This document shows, piece by piece, positions 16,013 to 24,561 of a stretch of 64,000 nt of DNA; position 1 is the first letter of the stretch, and the number at the start of each line of letters is the position of its first letter. The stretch covers positions 1 to 64,000 of the forward strand of contig DVGW01000028.1 of assembly GCA_018712515.1 (NCBI GenBank), given 5' to 3'. Under the pieces are notes generated by a model. That model saw only the letters and a list, made by a program, of their open reading frames with translations. It was not told the DNA's origin and ran no database searches. Made by a program: the position numbers and the translations under genes. The stretch is from Aphodovivens avicola. Its GTDB lineage: Bacteria; Actinomycetota; Coriobacteriia; Coriobacteriales; Eggerthellaceae.

Positions 16013-16743
16013 GCATGCGTGACAATCTGGATATCTCCGCTTATCTGGTGTTGGGCCCCGAGAACACCCTCGGGCGTCCAGTGGGCGACATCGTGGCGCA
16101 GGCGCTGGCGGCGGGATTCACCATCATCCAGGTGCGTTCGAAGGTGTGCGGCGCGCGCGAGCTGATGGCATGCGCCGAGGAAGCCGCGCGGGCGATCGCC
16201 GCAGCGGGGGCGCAGGATCGCGTGCCGCTGCTCATCGACGACCGGCTCGACGTGGCGCTGGCAGCGCGCGATGCGGGCATCAAAGTGGACGGCGTGCATG
16301 TGGGGCAAAGCGACGTGCCGGTCGAGACGTGCCGTCGTTACCTGGGGGAAGACGCCATCGTCGGTCTGTCGGCGCGCGCCCATGAGATGCGCGACTACAT
16401 TGCAACGGCGGATATGAGCCTGGTCGATTACCTGGGCGTGGGCCCGCTGCACGAGACGGCGACCAAGCCCGATTGCGGCATGGACGACGACGGCCGCGTC
16501 ATCACGCGCAGCTTGGAGGAGCTCGCCGACCTGCGCCGCATCAGCCCCAAGCCCATCGTCGTGGGCGGCGGTGTGAAGGCGGCAGACATCCCCGCGCTCG
16601 CCAAGACCGGCGTCGACGGGTTCTTCGTCGTGTCGGCGGTGTGCGCCGCCGAGGATCCGCGTGCGGACGCCGCCGAGCTGGTGGACGCATGGAGGGCGAA
16701 CGCGTATGTGACAGGGGACGGCCCCGCTGTCACATTTGGATAA
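16009..16743 (+). CDS. thiE: Thiamine-phosphate synthase
   Basis: The ATG at 16009 overlaps the upstream stop (ATGA) and follows AAAGGAG. TIM-barrel ThiE motifs are clear: IIQVRSK, PLLIDDRLDVALAARDAGIKVDGVHVGQSDVPV, GLSARAHEM, VDYLGVGPLHETATKPDCG and PIVVGGGVKAADIPAL. It joins HMP-PP to thiazole phosphate. The last dozen residues (YVTGDGPAVTFG) and the stop codon are encoded by the left arm and loop of a 30-bp palindrome, so the native C-terminus has been replaced or extended by that repeat. The enzyme core is complete. Confidence 0.95.
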   Translation: MSMRDNLDISAYLVLGPENTLGRPVGDIVAQALAAGFTIIQVRSKVCGARELMACAEEAARAIAAAGAQDRVPLLIDDRLDVALAARDAGIKVDGVHVGQSDVPVETCRRYLGEDAIVGLSARAHEMRDYIATADMSLVDYLGVGPLHETATKPDCGMDDDGRVITRSLEELADLRRISPKPIVVGGGVKAADIPALAKTGVDGFFVVSAVCAAEDPRADAAELVDAWRANAYVTGDGPAVTFG

Positions 16744-16772
16744 TGTGACAGCGGGGCCGTCCCCTGTCACAT
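16706..16772. repeat. 30-bp perfect palindrome at the thiE 3' end
   Basis: Two perfectly complementary 30-bp arms (16706-16735 and 16743-16772; ATGTGACAGGGGACGGCCCC at the left start) flank TTGGATA. It covers the end of thiE and can act as a terminator-like hairpin or a REP-type element. Its GTGACAGGGGACGG wording differs from the AATGAG family elsewhere in the window. Confidence 0.9.
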
Positions 16773-16816
16773 TCCTGCAACCAGGCTTTTCGGGAAAAAT
16801 GCCGAAAAACGCGAAG

Positions 16817-16861
16817 AATGCGACATCCGGTTCGATTCGAACTTCAATCGGATGTCGCATT
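16817..16861. repeat. 13-bp inverted repeat between convergent thiE and radical SAM genes
   Basis: AATGCGACATCCG and its exact complement are separated by 19 bp containing TTCGATTCGAA. It lies in the 273-bp gap between the convergent thiE and radical SAM genes, and is probably a bidirectional terminator or a REP unit. The rest of this gap (16862-17016) shows nothing I can support. Confidence 0.7.
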
Positions 16862-17016
16862 CCTGCGAATAGCGTGCATGGGAGGCTGAATTCCAGCGCG
16901 GGGGCGTTCCGAAGCTGTCCCGCGTGTCGCAATCTGCCGAATAATCGGCATCCAGCTCAAAAAGCCTGGCTGCCGCTCGCAAAAGCTCGGTTGTCGCCCT
17001 TGCTCGCGAGAGAGGG

Positions 17017-19347
17017 TTACTTCCTCTCGCGGATCTTTCCCAACTTGCGGGCGTCGCGGGCGCCGGCGGTGCCGCCTGCGCCTTTGAGTCCGGAAGCGCC
17101 ATGCGAGGCGCCTCCGCGCAGACGCCCGAGCAGCCCTGGCTTCCGCGTCTGCGGCACAGCGCCCGCAGCGCCCGCGGCGCCCGCAACGCCCGCCTCAGCG
17201 CGGGCCTCTTCGCGCTCGCGCTCCTCGGCCATCATCTGCTCCAGCAGCGGATCGCGCAGAGCCGTGCGCGCCGCCTCGTCACGGATCGCCGCCACGCCCG
17301 CCTGCACGGCGGTGCCGGCGCGGCCCGCCTCCAGATCGGCGTTGGCCGCATCGAACGCCTCGTTGGTGTTCTCATGCGAGAACCCCGGCGCCACCACGCT
17401 GCCCGCCGCTGCGATCTGCGCGCCGGACTCGTCCGACAGCGCGCGTCCGTCGCCCATGCCGTCCACGGCCAGGCCCTTGAACGTGCAGTTGGGCGTGCCG
17501 TCGGCGTTCCAAGCGGGCGCGACCGTGCCGTTTTCCTGGTCGGGGTACGCGTAGTCGCTTGATGCCGGGCGCCAGGCGCCGCGCGCGTGCGCGAGCCAGT
17601 TGGCAGGCTCGTTGGAGATCCACAGCTTGGCCAGGTGCGCCGCATGCGTGGGTTTCACATCGAACGCCCAGTTCAACTCGGACTTCTCGGCCATCGTGTT
17701 CTCGGAGAGGCGCTCGAACTCCTCCTTGAGCGCGGCCATGCGCGCGTCGATGCGCCCCGTTCCGTTGATGAGCACGTCGTCCAGGCGCCGCATCTGCTCG
17801 CGCGCCTGGCGGATACGCGCGTCCACGCCCGCCGCCATGCCGCGGTCGATGATGTCGTGCGAGCCCTTGATGCGGTTGATGTCCAGCGCGGCGTCGTAGG
17901 TCGCCTCGACCATCTCGTCGGCGCTCATGTACTCGCTCTCGTAGTTCATGATGTGCTTCCACGAGGGCAGGATCATGCGCTCGCGATGCTCCTCGAACGT
18001 GCGCGCACGCAGGCGGTAGCCGTATTTCCCGGGGTTGTCGAACACGATCGACCCCACATCCAAAAACGGCGCCATCGGCGAGGTCATCACGACCAGGCGC
18101 GGATCGTACCCGACGCGCTCGTAGAGGTGCTGCACATAGGCGCCGGTCTCGCGCACGCTGGCGGCGGTCTGCTTGGGGATGCCCGTCATGAAGTACAGGT
18201 CGAACCGCTCGCAGTTGGGATGCGACAGCGCGTCGACGATGGTCTCCTCCAGCTCGGCCATCTTGTAGTGGCCCTTGCCGAACGCCTTGCGCACGTCGTC
18301 GTCGTGGCTTTCTGCGGAGATCTCCACAGACCAGCTTTTCAGGTTGTCATCGAGCATCCGGTAGAAGTCGTCGCCTCCCGGCGGCGGTCCGAAGAACTCG
18401 AACCCGATGGGGTTTTGCACCTTGCCCTTGAGCCCGGTGATGAACCGGCGCGTGTAATCCTCGCCCGCCTGCAAGAAGTCGTTCAACACGAAGATGGGGC
18501 CCCATACGTGGTTCTGGACGTTCTCGATATCGCGGATGAGCAGCGCGGGATCGCGCCAGGCCACGCGCCGGCGTCCGAAGTGGTTCTTGAACGCGTAGGC
18601 GCTTCCGCCGCACGTCGCGCAGTTGCGCGAGCAGCCGCGGCAGGTGAGGCTCGCCGTGACGGGGTACTGCAGCCATCCTTTCATGGGCAGGTAGCTCGTC
18701 ATGTCGTGGTGGCGCAGCACGCCCTTCATGGGGTAGGCGTAGTCCAGCGAGATCGCGTCCATCGTGTCGGGCACCCATGAAAGCGGGTTGATGTGGATCG
18801 CGCCGGACGCGTCCTTCCACGTCAGGTTGGGGATATCGGAAAGGTCGCCCACCGGCGTGTGCGTGCGTTCGGCGCGCGAGATGCGCTCGACGAGCTGACG
18901 CATGGGCTCCTCGGTCGAATCGCCGCGCACCACGTAGTCGATGCAATCGTACTTGATGAGATCCTCGTGGAAGATCGTCGCGGAAAGGCCGCCGAAGCTC
19001 ACGGGGGTCGTCGGGTGCAGGCGCTTGAGGATCTTGGCGACCTCGACCGAGCCGTGGCAGTGGGGCATCCAGTGCAGGTCGATGCCGAACATGCGCGAAT
19101 CAAGGTTCGCCAGGTTCTTCTCCACATCGAAGTTCTTCTTGTGGAGCATCATCGACGCGAGGTTGTAGATGCGCGCGCGCAGCCCATGGCGCTCCAGATA
19201 CTCGCACAGCGTGGTGAGGCCGAGCGGGTACATCTCGAAGATGGGGGTCGAGGGCACCATGTCCGACACGGGCCCGTACATGATGGAGCGCTCGCGGAAG
19301 TCGTAGGTGGCGGGCGCATGGATGTATGTCATATCGAGAGTCTGCAT
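17017..19347 (-). CDS. B12-binding-type radical SAM protein (776 aa)
   Basis: The N-terminal 150 residues have the B12-binding Rossmann look (YPLGLTTLCEYLERHGLRARIYN, VSFGGLSATIFHEDL, DYVVRGDSTEEPM). An FGIDLHW segment carries a DxH, but the full DxHxxG is not clear. The radical SAM cluster motif is CRGCSRNCATC (about residues 238-248), in a non-CxxxCxxC order. Downstream come VLNDFLQAGEDYT, EFFGPPPGG and SVEISAESHDDDVRKAFGKGHY. This resembles the Ta0216-type B12/radical SAM family as I remember it. The last 90 residues are Ala/Gly-rich and low-complexity. No clear Shine-Dalgarno; the in-frame ATG at 19332 is an alternative start. Substrate unknown. Confidence 0.85.
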   Translation of the reverse strand: MQTLDMTYIHAPATYDFRERSIMYGPVSDMVPSTPIFEMYPLGLTTLCEYLERHGLRARIYNLASMMLHKKNFDVEKNLANLDSRMFGIDLHWMPHCHGSVEVAKILKRLHPTTPVSFGGLSATIFHEDLIKYDCIDYVVRGDSTEEPMRQLVERISRAERTHTPVGDLSDIPNLTWKDASGAIHINPLSWVPDTMDAISLDYAYPMKGVLRHHDMTSYLPMKGWLQYPVTASLTCRGCSRNCATCGGSAYAFKNHFGRRRVAWRDPALLIRDIENVQNHVWGPIFVLNDFLQAGEDYTRRFITGLKGKVQNPIGFEFFGPPPGGDDFYRMLDDNLKSWSVEISAESHDDDVRKAFGKGHYKMAELEETIVDALSHPNCERFDLYFMTGIPKQTAASVRETGAYVQHLYERVGYDPRLVVMTSPMAPFLDVGSIVFDNPGKYGYRLRARTFEEHRERMILPSWKHIMNYESEYMSADEMVEATYDAALDINRIKGSHDIIDRGMAAGVDARIRQAREQMRRLDDVLINGTGRIDARMAALKEEFERLSENTMAEKSELNWAFDVKPTHAAHLAKLWISNEPANWLAHARGAWRPASSDYAYPDQENGTVAPAWNADGTPNCTFKGLAVDGMGDGRALSDESGAQIAAAGSVVAPGFSHENTNEAFDAANADLEAGRAGTAVQAGVAAIRDEAARTALRDPLLEQMMAEEREREEARAEAGVAGAAGAAGAVPQTRKPGLLGRLRGGASHGASGLKGAGGTAGARDARKLGKIRERK

Positions 19348-19362
19348 AGCAGCGAAGTATAG

Positions 19363-19402
19363 CGAATGAGAAAAAGGGACGGGTGATTTTTCTCATTTTC
19401 GC
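19363..19402. repeat. AATGAG-family palindrome, divergent copy
   Basis: AATGAGAAAAAGGGAC-GGGTGATTTTTCTCATTTTCGC: same arms as the copies near 29.6, 31.5, 47.6 and 48.6 kb but a changed centre (GGGACGGGTGA). It lies upstream of the radical SAM gene, between it and the divergent amidohydrolase gene. Confidence 0.8.
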
Positions 19403-19547
19403 GAAAACGAGAAAACCCTCCGCCGCCTCGCCCGCCCGCATTCCGCCGATGACGCTGTGTGTTTCCGCGAGGGCTTCACAGCGGCGCCATCGGGGAATGC
19501 TATCATGATCAGATCATTCACGACAGTTCGGGAGACAGGCGGCGCTC

Positions 19548-20903
19548 ATGCTTCTGTGTGCACATTACATTCTTCCCATCACCTCCGAGCCGATCCAGCG
19601 CGGCGCCGTTTTGGTGCGCGACGGCCGCATCTACGACGTCGGCCCCGTCGATATCCTGAAGGCCCACTATCCCGAAGAGGAAGTGAAGGACTTCGGCATG
19701 GCGGCGCTGATGCCGGGCCTGATCGACCTGCACACGCATACCGAGAACTCCGTGTTCCGCGGCATCGTGCACGACGTCCCCTACACCACCTGGGTGCGTG
19801 CCGTCGCCGAGAAGAGCACCAGGATGGACGTGAACGACTGGTACGACTCCGCCGTGCTCGGCGGGCTCGAGGCGATCTCGAGCGGCATCACGACCATCGC
19901 CGACATCACCGCGACGGGCGCAGCCTGCACCGCGACCCAGAGGCTGGGCCTGCGCAGCGTGATCTACCGCGAGGTCGGCGCGATGGACCAGCGCCGCATC
20001 GACTTCGCGATGCGCGTCGCCGAGAACGACATCGCCCATTGGCGCGCCGAGATCGATTCCGCCCGCGTGACCATCGGCATCGCGCCGGCGGCGATCTACA
20101 CCTGCCATCCCGCGGTGTTCGCCAAGGTGAGCGAATTCGCGCGCAAGGAGGACCTGCCGGTCGCCATGCACCTTGCCGGCAGCCGCGAGGAGTACCAGTT
20201 CGTCAAGCGCGGCTCGTCGCCGTTCGCCGTGCACACCATGGGCACCAAGCGCGGCTACGTTGAGATCCCGCCGTGGCTGCCCACCGGCGTCTCGCCGGTG
20301 CGCTACGCGCTCAACTGGGGCGCGTTCGAGTCCGACAACGTGCTGGCGATCCACTGCACGCACGTCGACGACGATGACATCAAGAAGCTGAAGGAATACG
20401 ACGTCGCCGTGGCGGGCTGCCCGCGTTGCAGCGCGCAGCTGGGCATGGGCCTGTCGCCCATCGGCGAGTTCCTGCGCGCGCATCTGCGTTTCGGCCTGGG
20501 CACCGATTCGCCGGCCGCGACCGATTCGATCGACATGTTCACCGAGATGCGCCTGGGCATGCTGCTCCAGCGTGCGGTGAACCCCAACAACTTCCTGGAC
20601 TCCGCCACCATGCTGGAGGCGGCGACCATCGGAGGTGCCCGCGCGCTCAAGCAAGACGACCTGATCGGCTCGCTGGAGATCGGCAAGCGCGCCGACATCG
20701 TCGCGGTGGATCTGTCCGGCTCGCATCAGACGCCCACGACCGATCCCGTGTCGGCGGTGGTGAACACCTGCAACGGCACCGATGTGCTGATGACGATGGT
20801 CGAGGGCAAGGTCCTGTACGAGAAGAGCCACTGGAACGTCGACGTCGACGTCGCCCGGACCATCGCGCGCGTCATCGAGATCCGCGGAAAGCTGAGGGCA
20901 TAG
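19548..20903 (+). CDS. Amidohydrolase, TrzA/MtaD-like deaminase family (451 aa)
   Basis: ATG start; upstream CAGGCGGCGCTC is only a weak ribosome site. The product has the metal-dependent amidohydrolase barrel: PGLIDLHTHTEN (HxH), a middle SSGITTIADI block, VAMHLAGSREE, NVLAIHCTHVDDDD with a metal His, and RFGLGTDSPAATDSIDMFTEMR with the catalytic Asp. The end shows ADIVAVDLSG. This is the S-adenosylhomocysteine/methylthioadenosine or guanine deaminase branch, but I cannot name the substrate. It is followed after 4 bp by a small membrane protein. Confidence 0.85.
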   Translation: MLLCAHYILPITSEPIQRGAVLVRDGRIYDVGPVDILKAHYPEEEVKDFGMAALMPGLIDLHTHTENSVFRGIVHDVPYTTWVRAVAEKSTRMDVNDWYDSAVLGGLEAISSGITTIADITATGAACTATQRLGLRSVIYREVGAMDQRRIDFAMRVAENDIAHWRAEIDSARVTIGIAPAAIYTCHPAVFAKVSEFARKEDLPVAMHLAGSREEYQFVKRGSSPFAVHTMGTKRGYVEIPPWLPTGVSPVRYALNWGAFESDNVLAIHCTHVDDDDIKKLKEYDVAVAGCPRCSAQLGMGLSPIGEFLRAHLRFGLGTDSPAATDSIDMFTEMRLGMLLQRAVNPNNFLDSATMLEAATIGGARALKQDDLIGSLEIGKRADIVAVDLSGSHQTPTTDPVSAVVNTCNGTDVLMTMVEGKVLYEKSHWNVDVDVARTIARVIEIRGKLRA

Positions 20904-20907
20904 CACG

Positions 20908-21120
20908 ATGAGCCAGAAATCCGGCGCCAAGCAGCAGAAGACGACCGCCAAGCAGAAGGAGGCGCGCATCCAGGCCGCGCGCGAGCGCGAGGAGCGGGCG
21001 CGCGCGAAGAAGGAGCGCGCGGATCGCATCAAGCGCATCGTCACCGTGGTGGTGTGCATCATCCTGGTGCTGGCGCTGTTCATCCCCACGATGGCGCTTT
21101 CGGTCCTCAGCGGCAGCTAG
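20908..21120 (+). CDS. Small basic single-span membrane protein (70 aa)
   Basis: ATG start 4 bp after the amidohydrolase stop. The first 43 residues are an extended Lys/Arg/Glu/Ala helix (KEARIQAAREREERARAKKERA), then one transmembrane segment (about 45-65, IVTVVVCIILVLALFIPTMA). Such basic-helix/one-TM proteins are common near tat genes in actinobacteria, but I know of no function. Tight spacing supports co-transcription with the amidohydrolase gene. Confidence 0.75.
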   Translation: MSQKSGAKQQKTTAKQKEARIQAAREREERARAKKERADRIKRIVTVVVCIILVLALFIPTMALSVLSGS

Positions 21121-21261
21121 GCCCTTTGCAACGATTTGATATACGCTCGGTTTTTGAAGAGCCCCGGCGTGTGCTTGGGCATTATCCGGTTGTGCTACCA
21201 TGACGTTTCGTATGCGCAGTCGCGCATGTGGGTTTGATCAAGCTAAGCAAAGGGGTTCGCT

Positions 21262-21801
21262 TTGTTCGGCATAGGCGGTTTCGAATTCTTCCTGATCCTG
21301 ATTTTCGGGTTCCTCATCGTGGGTCCCGACAGGCTTCCGGCGATGGCGAAGACCATCGGCCAGGCCATCAGCAAATTCAGGGGCGCTCAAGAGGAGATGA
21401 GCAAGGTCATCAAGACCGAGGTGTACGATCCGGACTCCAAGGATCCGTTCAAGAATCCGCTGGAGGTTCTGGAGAAGGCGGGCAGCTCTTCCAAGAGCGC
21501 GTCCGGCTCCAAGGCTGCCGCCGCGAAGACGTCCGAGCCCAAGACGACGTCCGGCTCCTCCGCATCGGGCGACCGCCGCGAGAGCTTCTCCGAGCGCAAG
21601 GCGCGTTACGAGAAGGAGCGCGCCGCCAAGAAGGCCGCCGACGCGGAGAAGGAGGCAGCGGAGAAGCGCGCCGCCAACGCCGCCAAGGACGCGGTCCCCG
21701 CGAATGCCGCGCCCGCCGCCAAGACGGAGCCTGCTGCCGCCAAGACGGAGCCCGCCGAGCCTGCCGACGCCACGCCCGCCACCGAAGAGAAGGGGGAGTA
21801 G
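21262..21801 (+). CDS. tatA: Twin-arginine translocase TatA/TatB
   Basis: TTG start with AAAGGGG upstream. N-terminal hydrophobic helix (FGIGGFEFFLILIFGFLIVG), the PDRLP hinge and an amphipathic helix (AMAKTIGQAISKFRGAQEEM) are diagnostic. The Glu at position 8 and the long 130-residue Lys/Ala/Glu-rich tail are more like TatB, but in one-TatA-type systems a single protein serves both roles. The tail has KTEPAAAKTEPAEPA repeats. It precedes tatC by 3 bp, so the pair forms the folded-protein export channel. Confidence 0.9.
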   Translation: MFGIGGFEFFLILIFGFLIVGPDRLPAMAKTIGQAISKFRGAQEEMSKVIKTEVYDPDSKDPFKNPLEVLEKAGSSSKSASGSKAAAAKTSEPKTTSGSSASGDRRESFSERKARYEKERAAKKAADAEKEAAEKRAANAAKDAVPANAAPAAKTEPAAAKTEPAEPADATPATEEKGE

Positions 21802-21804
21802 ACC

Positions 21805-22587
21805 ATGCCCATCGGACCGGCACGCATGCCCCTTTTCGATCACCTGGGCGAGCTGCGCATGCGCCTGGTGCGCATCGTCGTCTGCCTGTTCATCGGCGTG
21901 CTCATCTTCTACTTCGCCGCGCCCACGCTGATCCAGTTCCTGCTGCTCCCCATCGCGGAGTACCTGCCGCAGGGATCCGACGGCACCGCGGTGCTCACGG
22001 CGCTCGACCCGTTCGAGGCGTTCGCCACCAGCTTCAAAGTGGCCCTGTGGGCATCGGTGGTCACGTGCTCCCCGGTGATCCTGTGGCAGATCCTGGCGTT
22101 CTTCCTTCCGGCCCTCAAGCCCAAGGAGCGCAAGTGGTTCGTTCCGGCGTTCGCCGCCGCGGTGATCCTGTTCATCGTGGGAACGATCTTCTGCTATCTG
22201 GTCATCCTCAACCCCGCGTTCCAGTTCCTCACCGGCCAGGTGCAGGGATGGGCGGCAAGCCTTCCGCGTGCGAGCACCTATGTCGACACCATCGTCAAAT
22301 TCGAGATCGGCTTCGGCTTCGCGTTCGAGCTGCCGCTGGTCGTCTTCTTCCTGGCGATCTTCGACATCATCCCGTACAAGAAGCTGCGTGGCAGCTGGCG
22401 CGTGGTGTACGTGGTGCTGATGGTCATCTCGGCCATGATCACGCCCGACGCGTCCCCGGTGACCATGCTTCTGCTGTTCGCCGCCATGATCGTGCTCTAC
22501 GAGGGCAGCTTGCTCATCGCGCGCATCGTGCTGGCGCGCAAGATAAAACGGCAAGCCGCCGAAGCGGCGGAGGAGGGCGACGACTAG
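21805..22587 (+). CDS. tatC: Twin-arginine translocase TatC
   Basis: Six-helix TatC: MPLFDHLGELRMRLVRI at the start (signal-recognition HLxELRxRL block), DPFEAFATSFKVALWASVV, PALKPKERKWFVPA, FEIGFGFAFELPLVVFFLA and ISAMITPDASPVTMLLLF. The conserved Glu in the first loop and F/P residues are all present. Length (260 aa) is normal. Directly downstream of tatA. The C-terminus ends in a charged cytoplasmic tail. Confidence 0.97.
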   Translation: MPIGPARMPLFDHLGELRMRLVRIVVCLFIGVLIFYFAAPTLIQFLLLPIAEYLPQGSDGTAVLTALDPFEAFATSFKVALWASVVTCSPVILWQILAFFLPALKPKERKWFVPAFAAAVILFIVGTIFCYLVILNPAFQFLTGQVQGWAASLPRASTYVDTIVKFEIGFGFAFELPLVVFFLAIFDIIPYKKLRGSWRVVYVVLMVISAMITPDASPVTMLLLFAAMIVLYEGSLLIARIVLARKIKRQAAEAAEEGDD

Positions 22588-22746
22588 CCCGCCGCCTTTC
22601 GCGGCATCGGAATCCCCCGGCGACCCTCGGCGCCCGGAGGTGAAGGCCGATCCGCTTCCGCAGCCCTTTTCCGCCGGCCCCGCTCGCTCGCGAGCATCGG
22701 GTCGGCGGTTCTGCTTTCCGCCCGCCTTTGACCCATTCCAACCGCC

Positions 22747-23428
22747 ATGACCGAACAGAAGCTCCCCACATCCGCCATCCCCGCCAACACCGACCGCACC
22801 GGGTTTTACAGGGCTTGTTCTGCTACCTGCTGTGGGGCGTCATGTCCCTGTACTGGAACCTGCTCTCCGTGGTGCCGGCGCTCGAGGTGCTCAGCTGGCG
22901 CATGGCGTGGTCGGCCGTGTTCGTCATCGCGCTGTGCGTCCTGGTCAAGCGGACGCGCTTCCTCTACCTGCTGAAGGATCCGCGCGCGGTCCGCACGTTC
23001 GTGGCGTCAGGCCTCGTCACCACGGTGAACTGGGGCGTCTACGTGTGGGCGGCGAGCACCGGGCACGTGCTGGAGACGAGTGTGGGCTACTACCTCTCCC
23101 GCTGTACAACTTCGCGCTGGGCATGATCGTGTTCCGCGAGCGCCTCACCCCCATGCAGCTCGTGGCGACCGTCCTCGCCGGCATCGGGGTGGTGTTCTTC
23201 CTGGTGGTCAACGGCGGCGACATCTGGATCGTCCTCGTGCTGGCCATCTCGTTCAGCATCTACGGAGCGGTCAAGAAGCGCGGCGGCTATCCCGCGCTGC
23301 CCGGCATGGCGTTCGAGTCGCTGCTGACGGGCGTGCTGGGCTGTGCGATCTTGGCGGCGGGCGCCGTTCGCGCGGGTACCCCGGCTCCTTCCGCATTTTC
23401 CGCTCCCGCGCGTCCTTTCCATCCTTAG
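22747..23428 (+). pseudogene. rarD: Decayed RarD/EamA-type transporter gene
   Basis: RarD blocks run through three frames. The ATG frame from 22747 (MTEQKLPTSAIPANTDRTGF) is lost near 22808. The next frame continues as YLLWGVMSLYWNLLSVVPALEVLSWRMAWS. It is lost again near 23102, where one missing C in a C-run switches SVGYYLS to PLYNFALGMIVFRERLTP in the third frame. That frame stops at 23428, about 100 residues short of a normal 300-aa RarD, with an unrelated tail. Two frameshifts plus loss of the 3' third point to real decay and not a single sequencing error. Confidence 0.8.
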
Positions 23429-23506
23429 GTCCGTCCGCCCGCGTTGGCTGGTATCATGAAAGGTACGGCAACAAGCCCTTACGACATCGGCGTTGGGAGG
23501 AACCCC

Positions 23507-24190
23507 ATGGAGCAGTACAAGCAGGAATTCATCGAGTTCATGGTGGAAAGCGACGTGCTCAAGTTCGGCGAGTTCACGCTGAAGAGCGGCCGCAAATCTC
23601 CGTTCTTCATGAACGCGGGCGCCTATGTGACCGGCGAGCAGCTCAAGCGCCTGGGCGAGTACTACGCCCGCGCCATCCACGACAACTTCGGCCTCGATTT
23701 CGATGTGGTGTTCGGCCCCGCCTACAAGGGCATTCCGCTGGCGGTCGTCACGGCCATCGCGCTCCATGAGCTGTACGGCAAGGAGGTGCGCTACTGCTCC
23801 AACCGCAAGGAGGTCAAGGACCACGGCGCCGATGCGGGCAACCTGCTGGGTAGCGACCTGCATGACGGCGATCGCGTCGTGATGGTGGAGGACGTCACCA
23901 CGTCCGGCAAGTCCATCGACGAGACGTATCCCGTCCTCATGGGCGCGGCCAAGGTCGACGTGAAGGGCCTGATCGTGTCTCTCAACCGCATGGAGGTGGG
24001 CAAGGGCGGCGTCAAGACCGCGCAGCGCGAGGTGCAGGAGAAGTACGGATTCCCCGTGGCGTCCATCGTCAGCATGGCCGAGGTCACCGAGTACCTGTAC
24101 AACCGCGAGGTGCAGGGCCGCGTCGTGATCGACGATGCGGTGAAGACCGCCCTCGACGCATACTACGAGCAATACGGCGCCAAGGAGTAG
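23507..24190 (+). CDS. pyrE: Orotate phosphoribosyltransferase
   Basis: The ATG at 23507 follows TGGGAGG. Class I PRTase motifs: KFGEFTLKSGRKSPFFMNAG (orotate-binding), VVFGPAYKGIPLAV, CSNRKEVKDHG, and the PRPP loop VVMVEDVTTSGKS. It makes OMP from orotate and PRPP in pyrimidine synthesis. 227 aa is the longer PyrE form. Stands alone, with a decayed transporter upstream and a repeat-rich gap downstream. Confidence 0.95.
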   Translation: MEQYKQEFIEFMVESDVLKFGEFTLKSGRKSPFFMNAGAYVTGEQLKRLGEYYARAIHDNFGLDFDVVFGPAYKGIPLAVVTAIALHELYGKEVRYCSNRKEVKDHGADAGNLLGSDLHDGDRVVMVEDVTTSGKSIDETYPVLMGAAKVDVKGLIVSLNRMEVGKGGVKTAQREVQEKYGFPVASIVSMAEVTEYLYNREVQGRVVIDDAVKTALDAYYEQYGAKE

Positions 24191-24252
24191 AAAGTTGCAG
24201 CGGAACCATCTTTTCTGGACAGTTTCGCTAAGAATTTACCCTTTGTAGTTAT

Positions 24253-24291
24253 ATCGGGGTCTGATTCCGCCGAGCGGAGTCAGACCCCGAT
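24253..24291. repeat. 18-bp palindrome of the GGGGTCTGA type
   Basis: ATCGGGGTCTGATTCCGC / GCGGAGTCAGACCCCGAT with a 3-nt loop; one G-U pair. REP-like, and a different word family from the other palindromes in the window. Confidence 0.85.
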
Positions 24292-24521
24292 CTGATTGTA
24301 TCGGAGTTATACCAGGTCACAGCATTGTCTCTCGGCAGTTCCGCTCAGTCTGCGAATCAAGATCCTTTCAAATTGCCCGTTTGTATCGGGCGGAGAGGTT
24401 AATTCTTGCTGAAACTGTCCATCTGAAAGGGATTTTCGGAAACTATTTCGGATTCTGCTTGCAGCACGGCAGAACAGATCAAAATCTAAGTGTGAATCGC
24501 TCATATTTTCTGTATCCTCGC

Positions 24522-24549
24522 TTGCGCCTTCGAAGAGGGGTGCTATAGT
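24522..24549 (+). promoter_or_regulatory. htpG promoter
   Basis: -35 TTGCGC (24522-24527), 16-bp spacer, extended -10 TGCTATAGT with TATAGT at 24544-24549. Transcription would start near 24556, so the CIRCE operator sits directly over the first transcribed bases. Confidence 0.7.
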
Positions 24550-24561
24550 TACCACTGGTAA

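Larger units (their letters stand above)
24191..24561. other. Low-GC repeat-rich gap upstream of htpG
   Basis: Clearly more AT-rich than its surroundings. It holds the GGGGTCTGA palindrome (24253-24291) and two diverged, oppositely oriented copies of a block reading TGGACAGTTTC...AAGAATT (about 24218-24239 and 24400-24422, the latter on the minus strand). A minus-strand frame of 82 codons (24307-24555) has no ribosome site or recognisable domain and crosses the htpG promoter, so I do not call it. The htpG promoter lies at the right end. Confidence 0.6.

Noticed and set aside
24307..24555. 82-codon minus-strand frame upstream of htpG
   Set aside because: It crosses the htpG promoter, has no ribosome site, and its two similar segments come from inverted repeats in the DNA.
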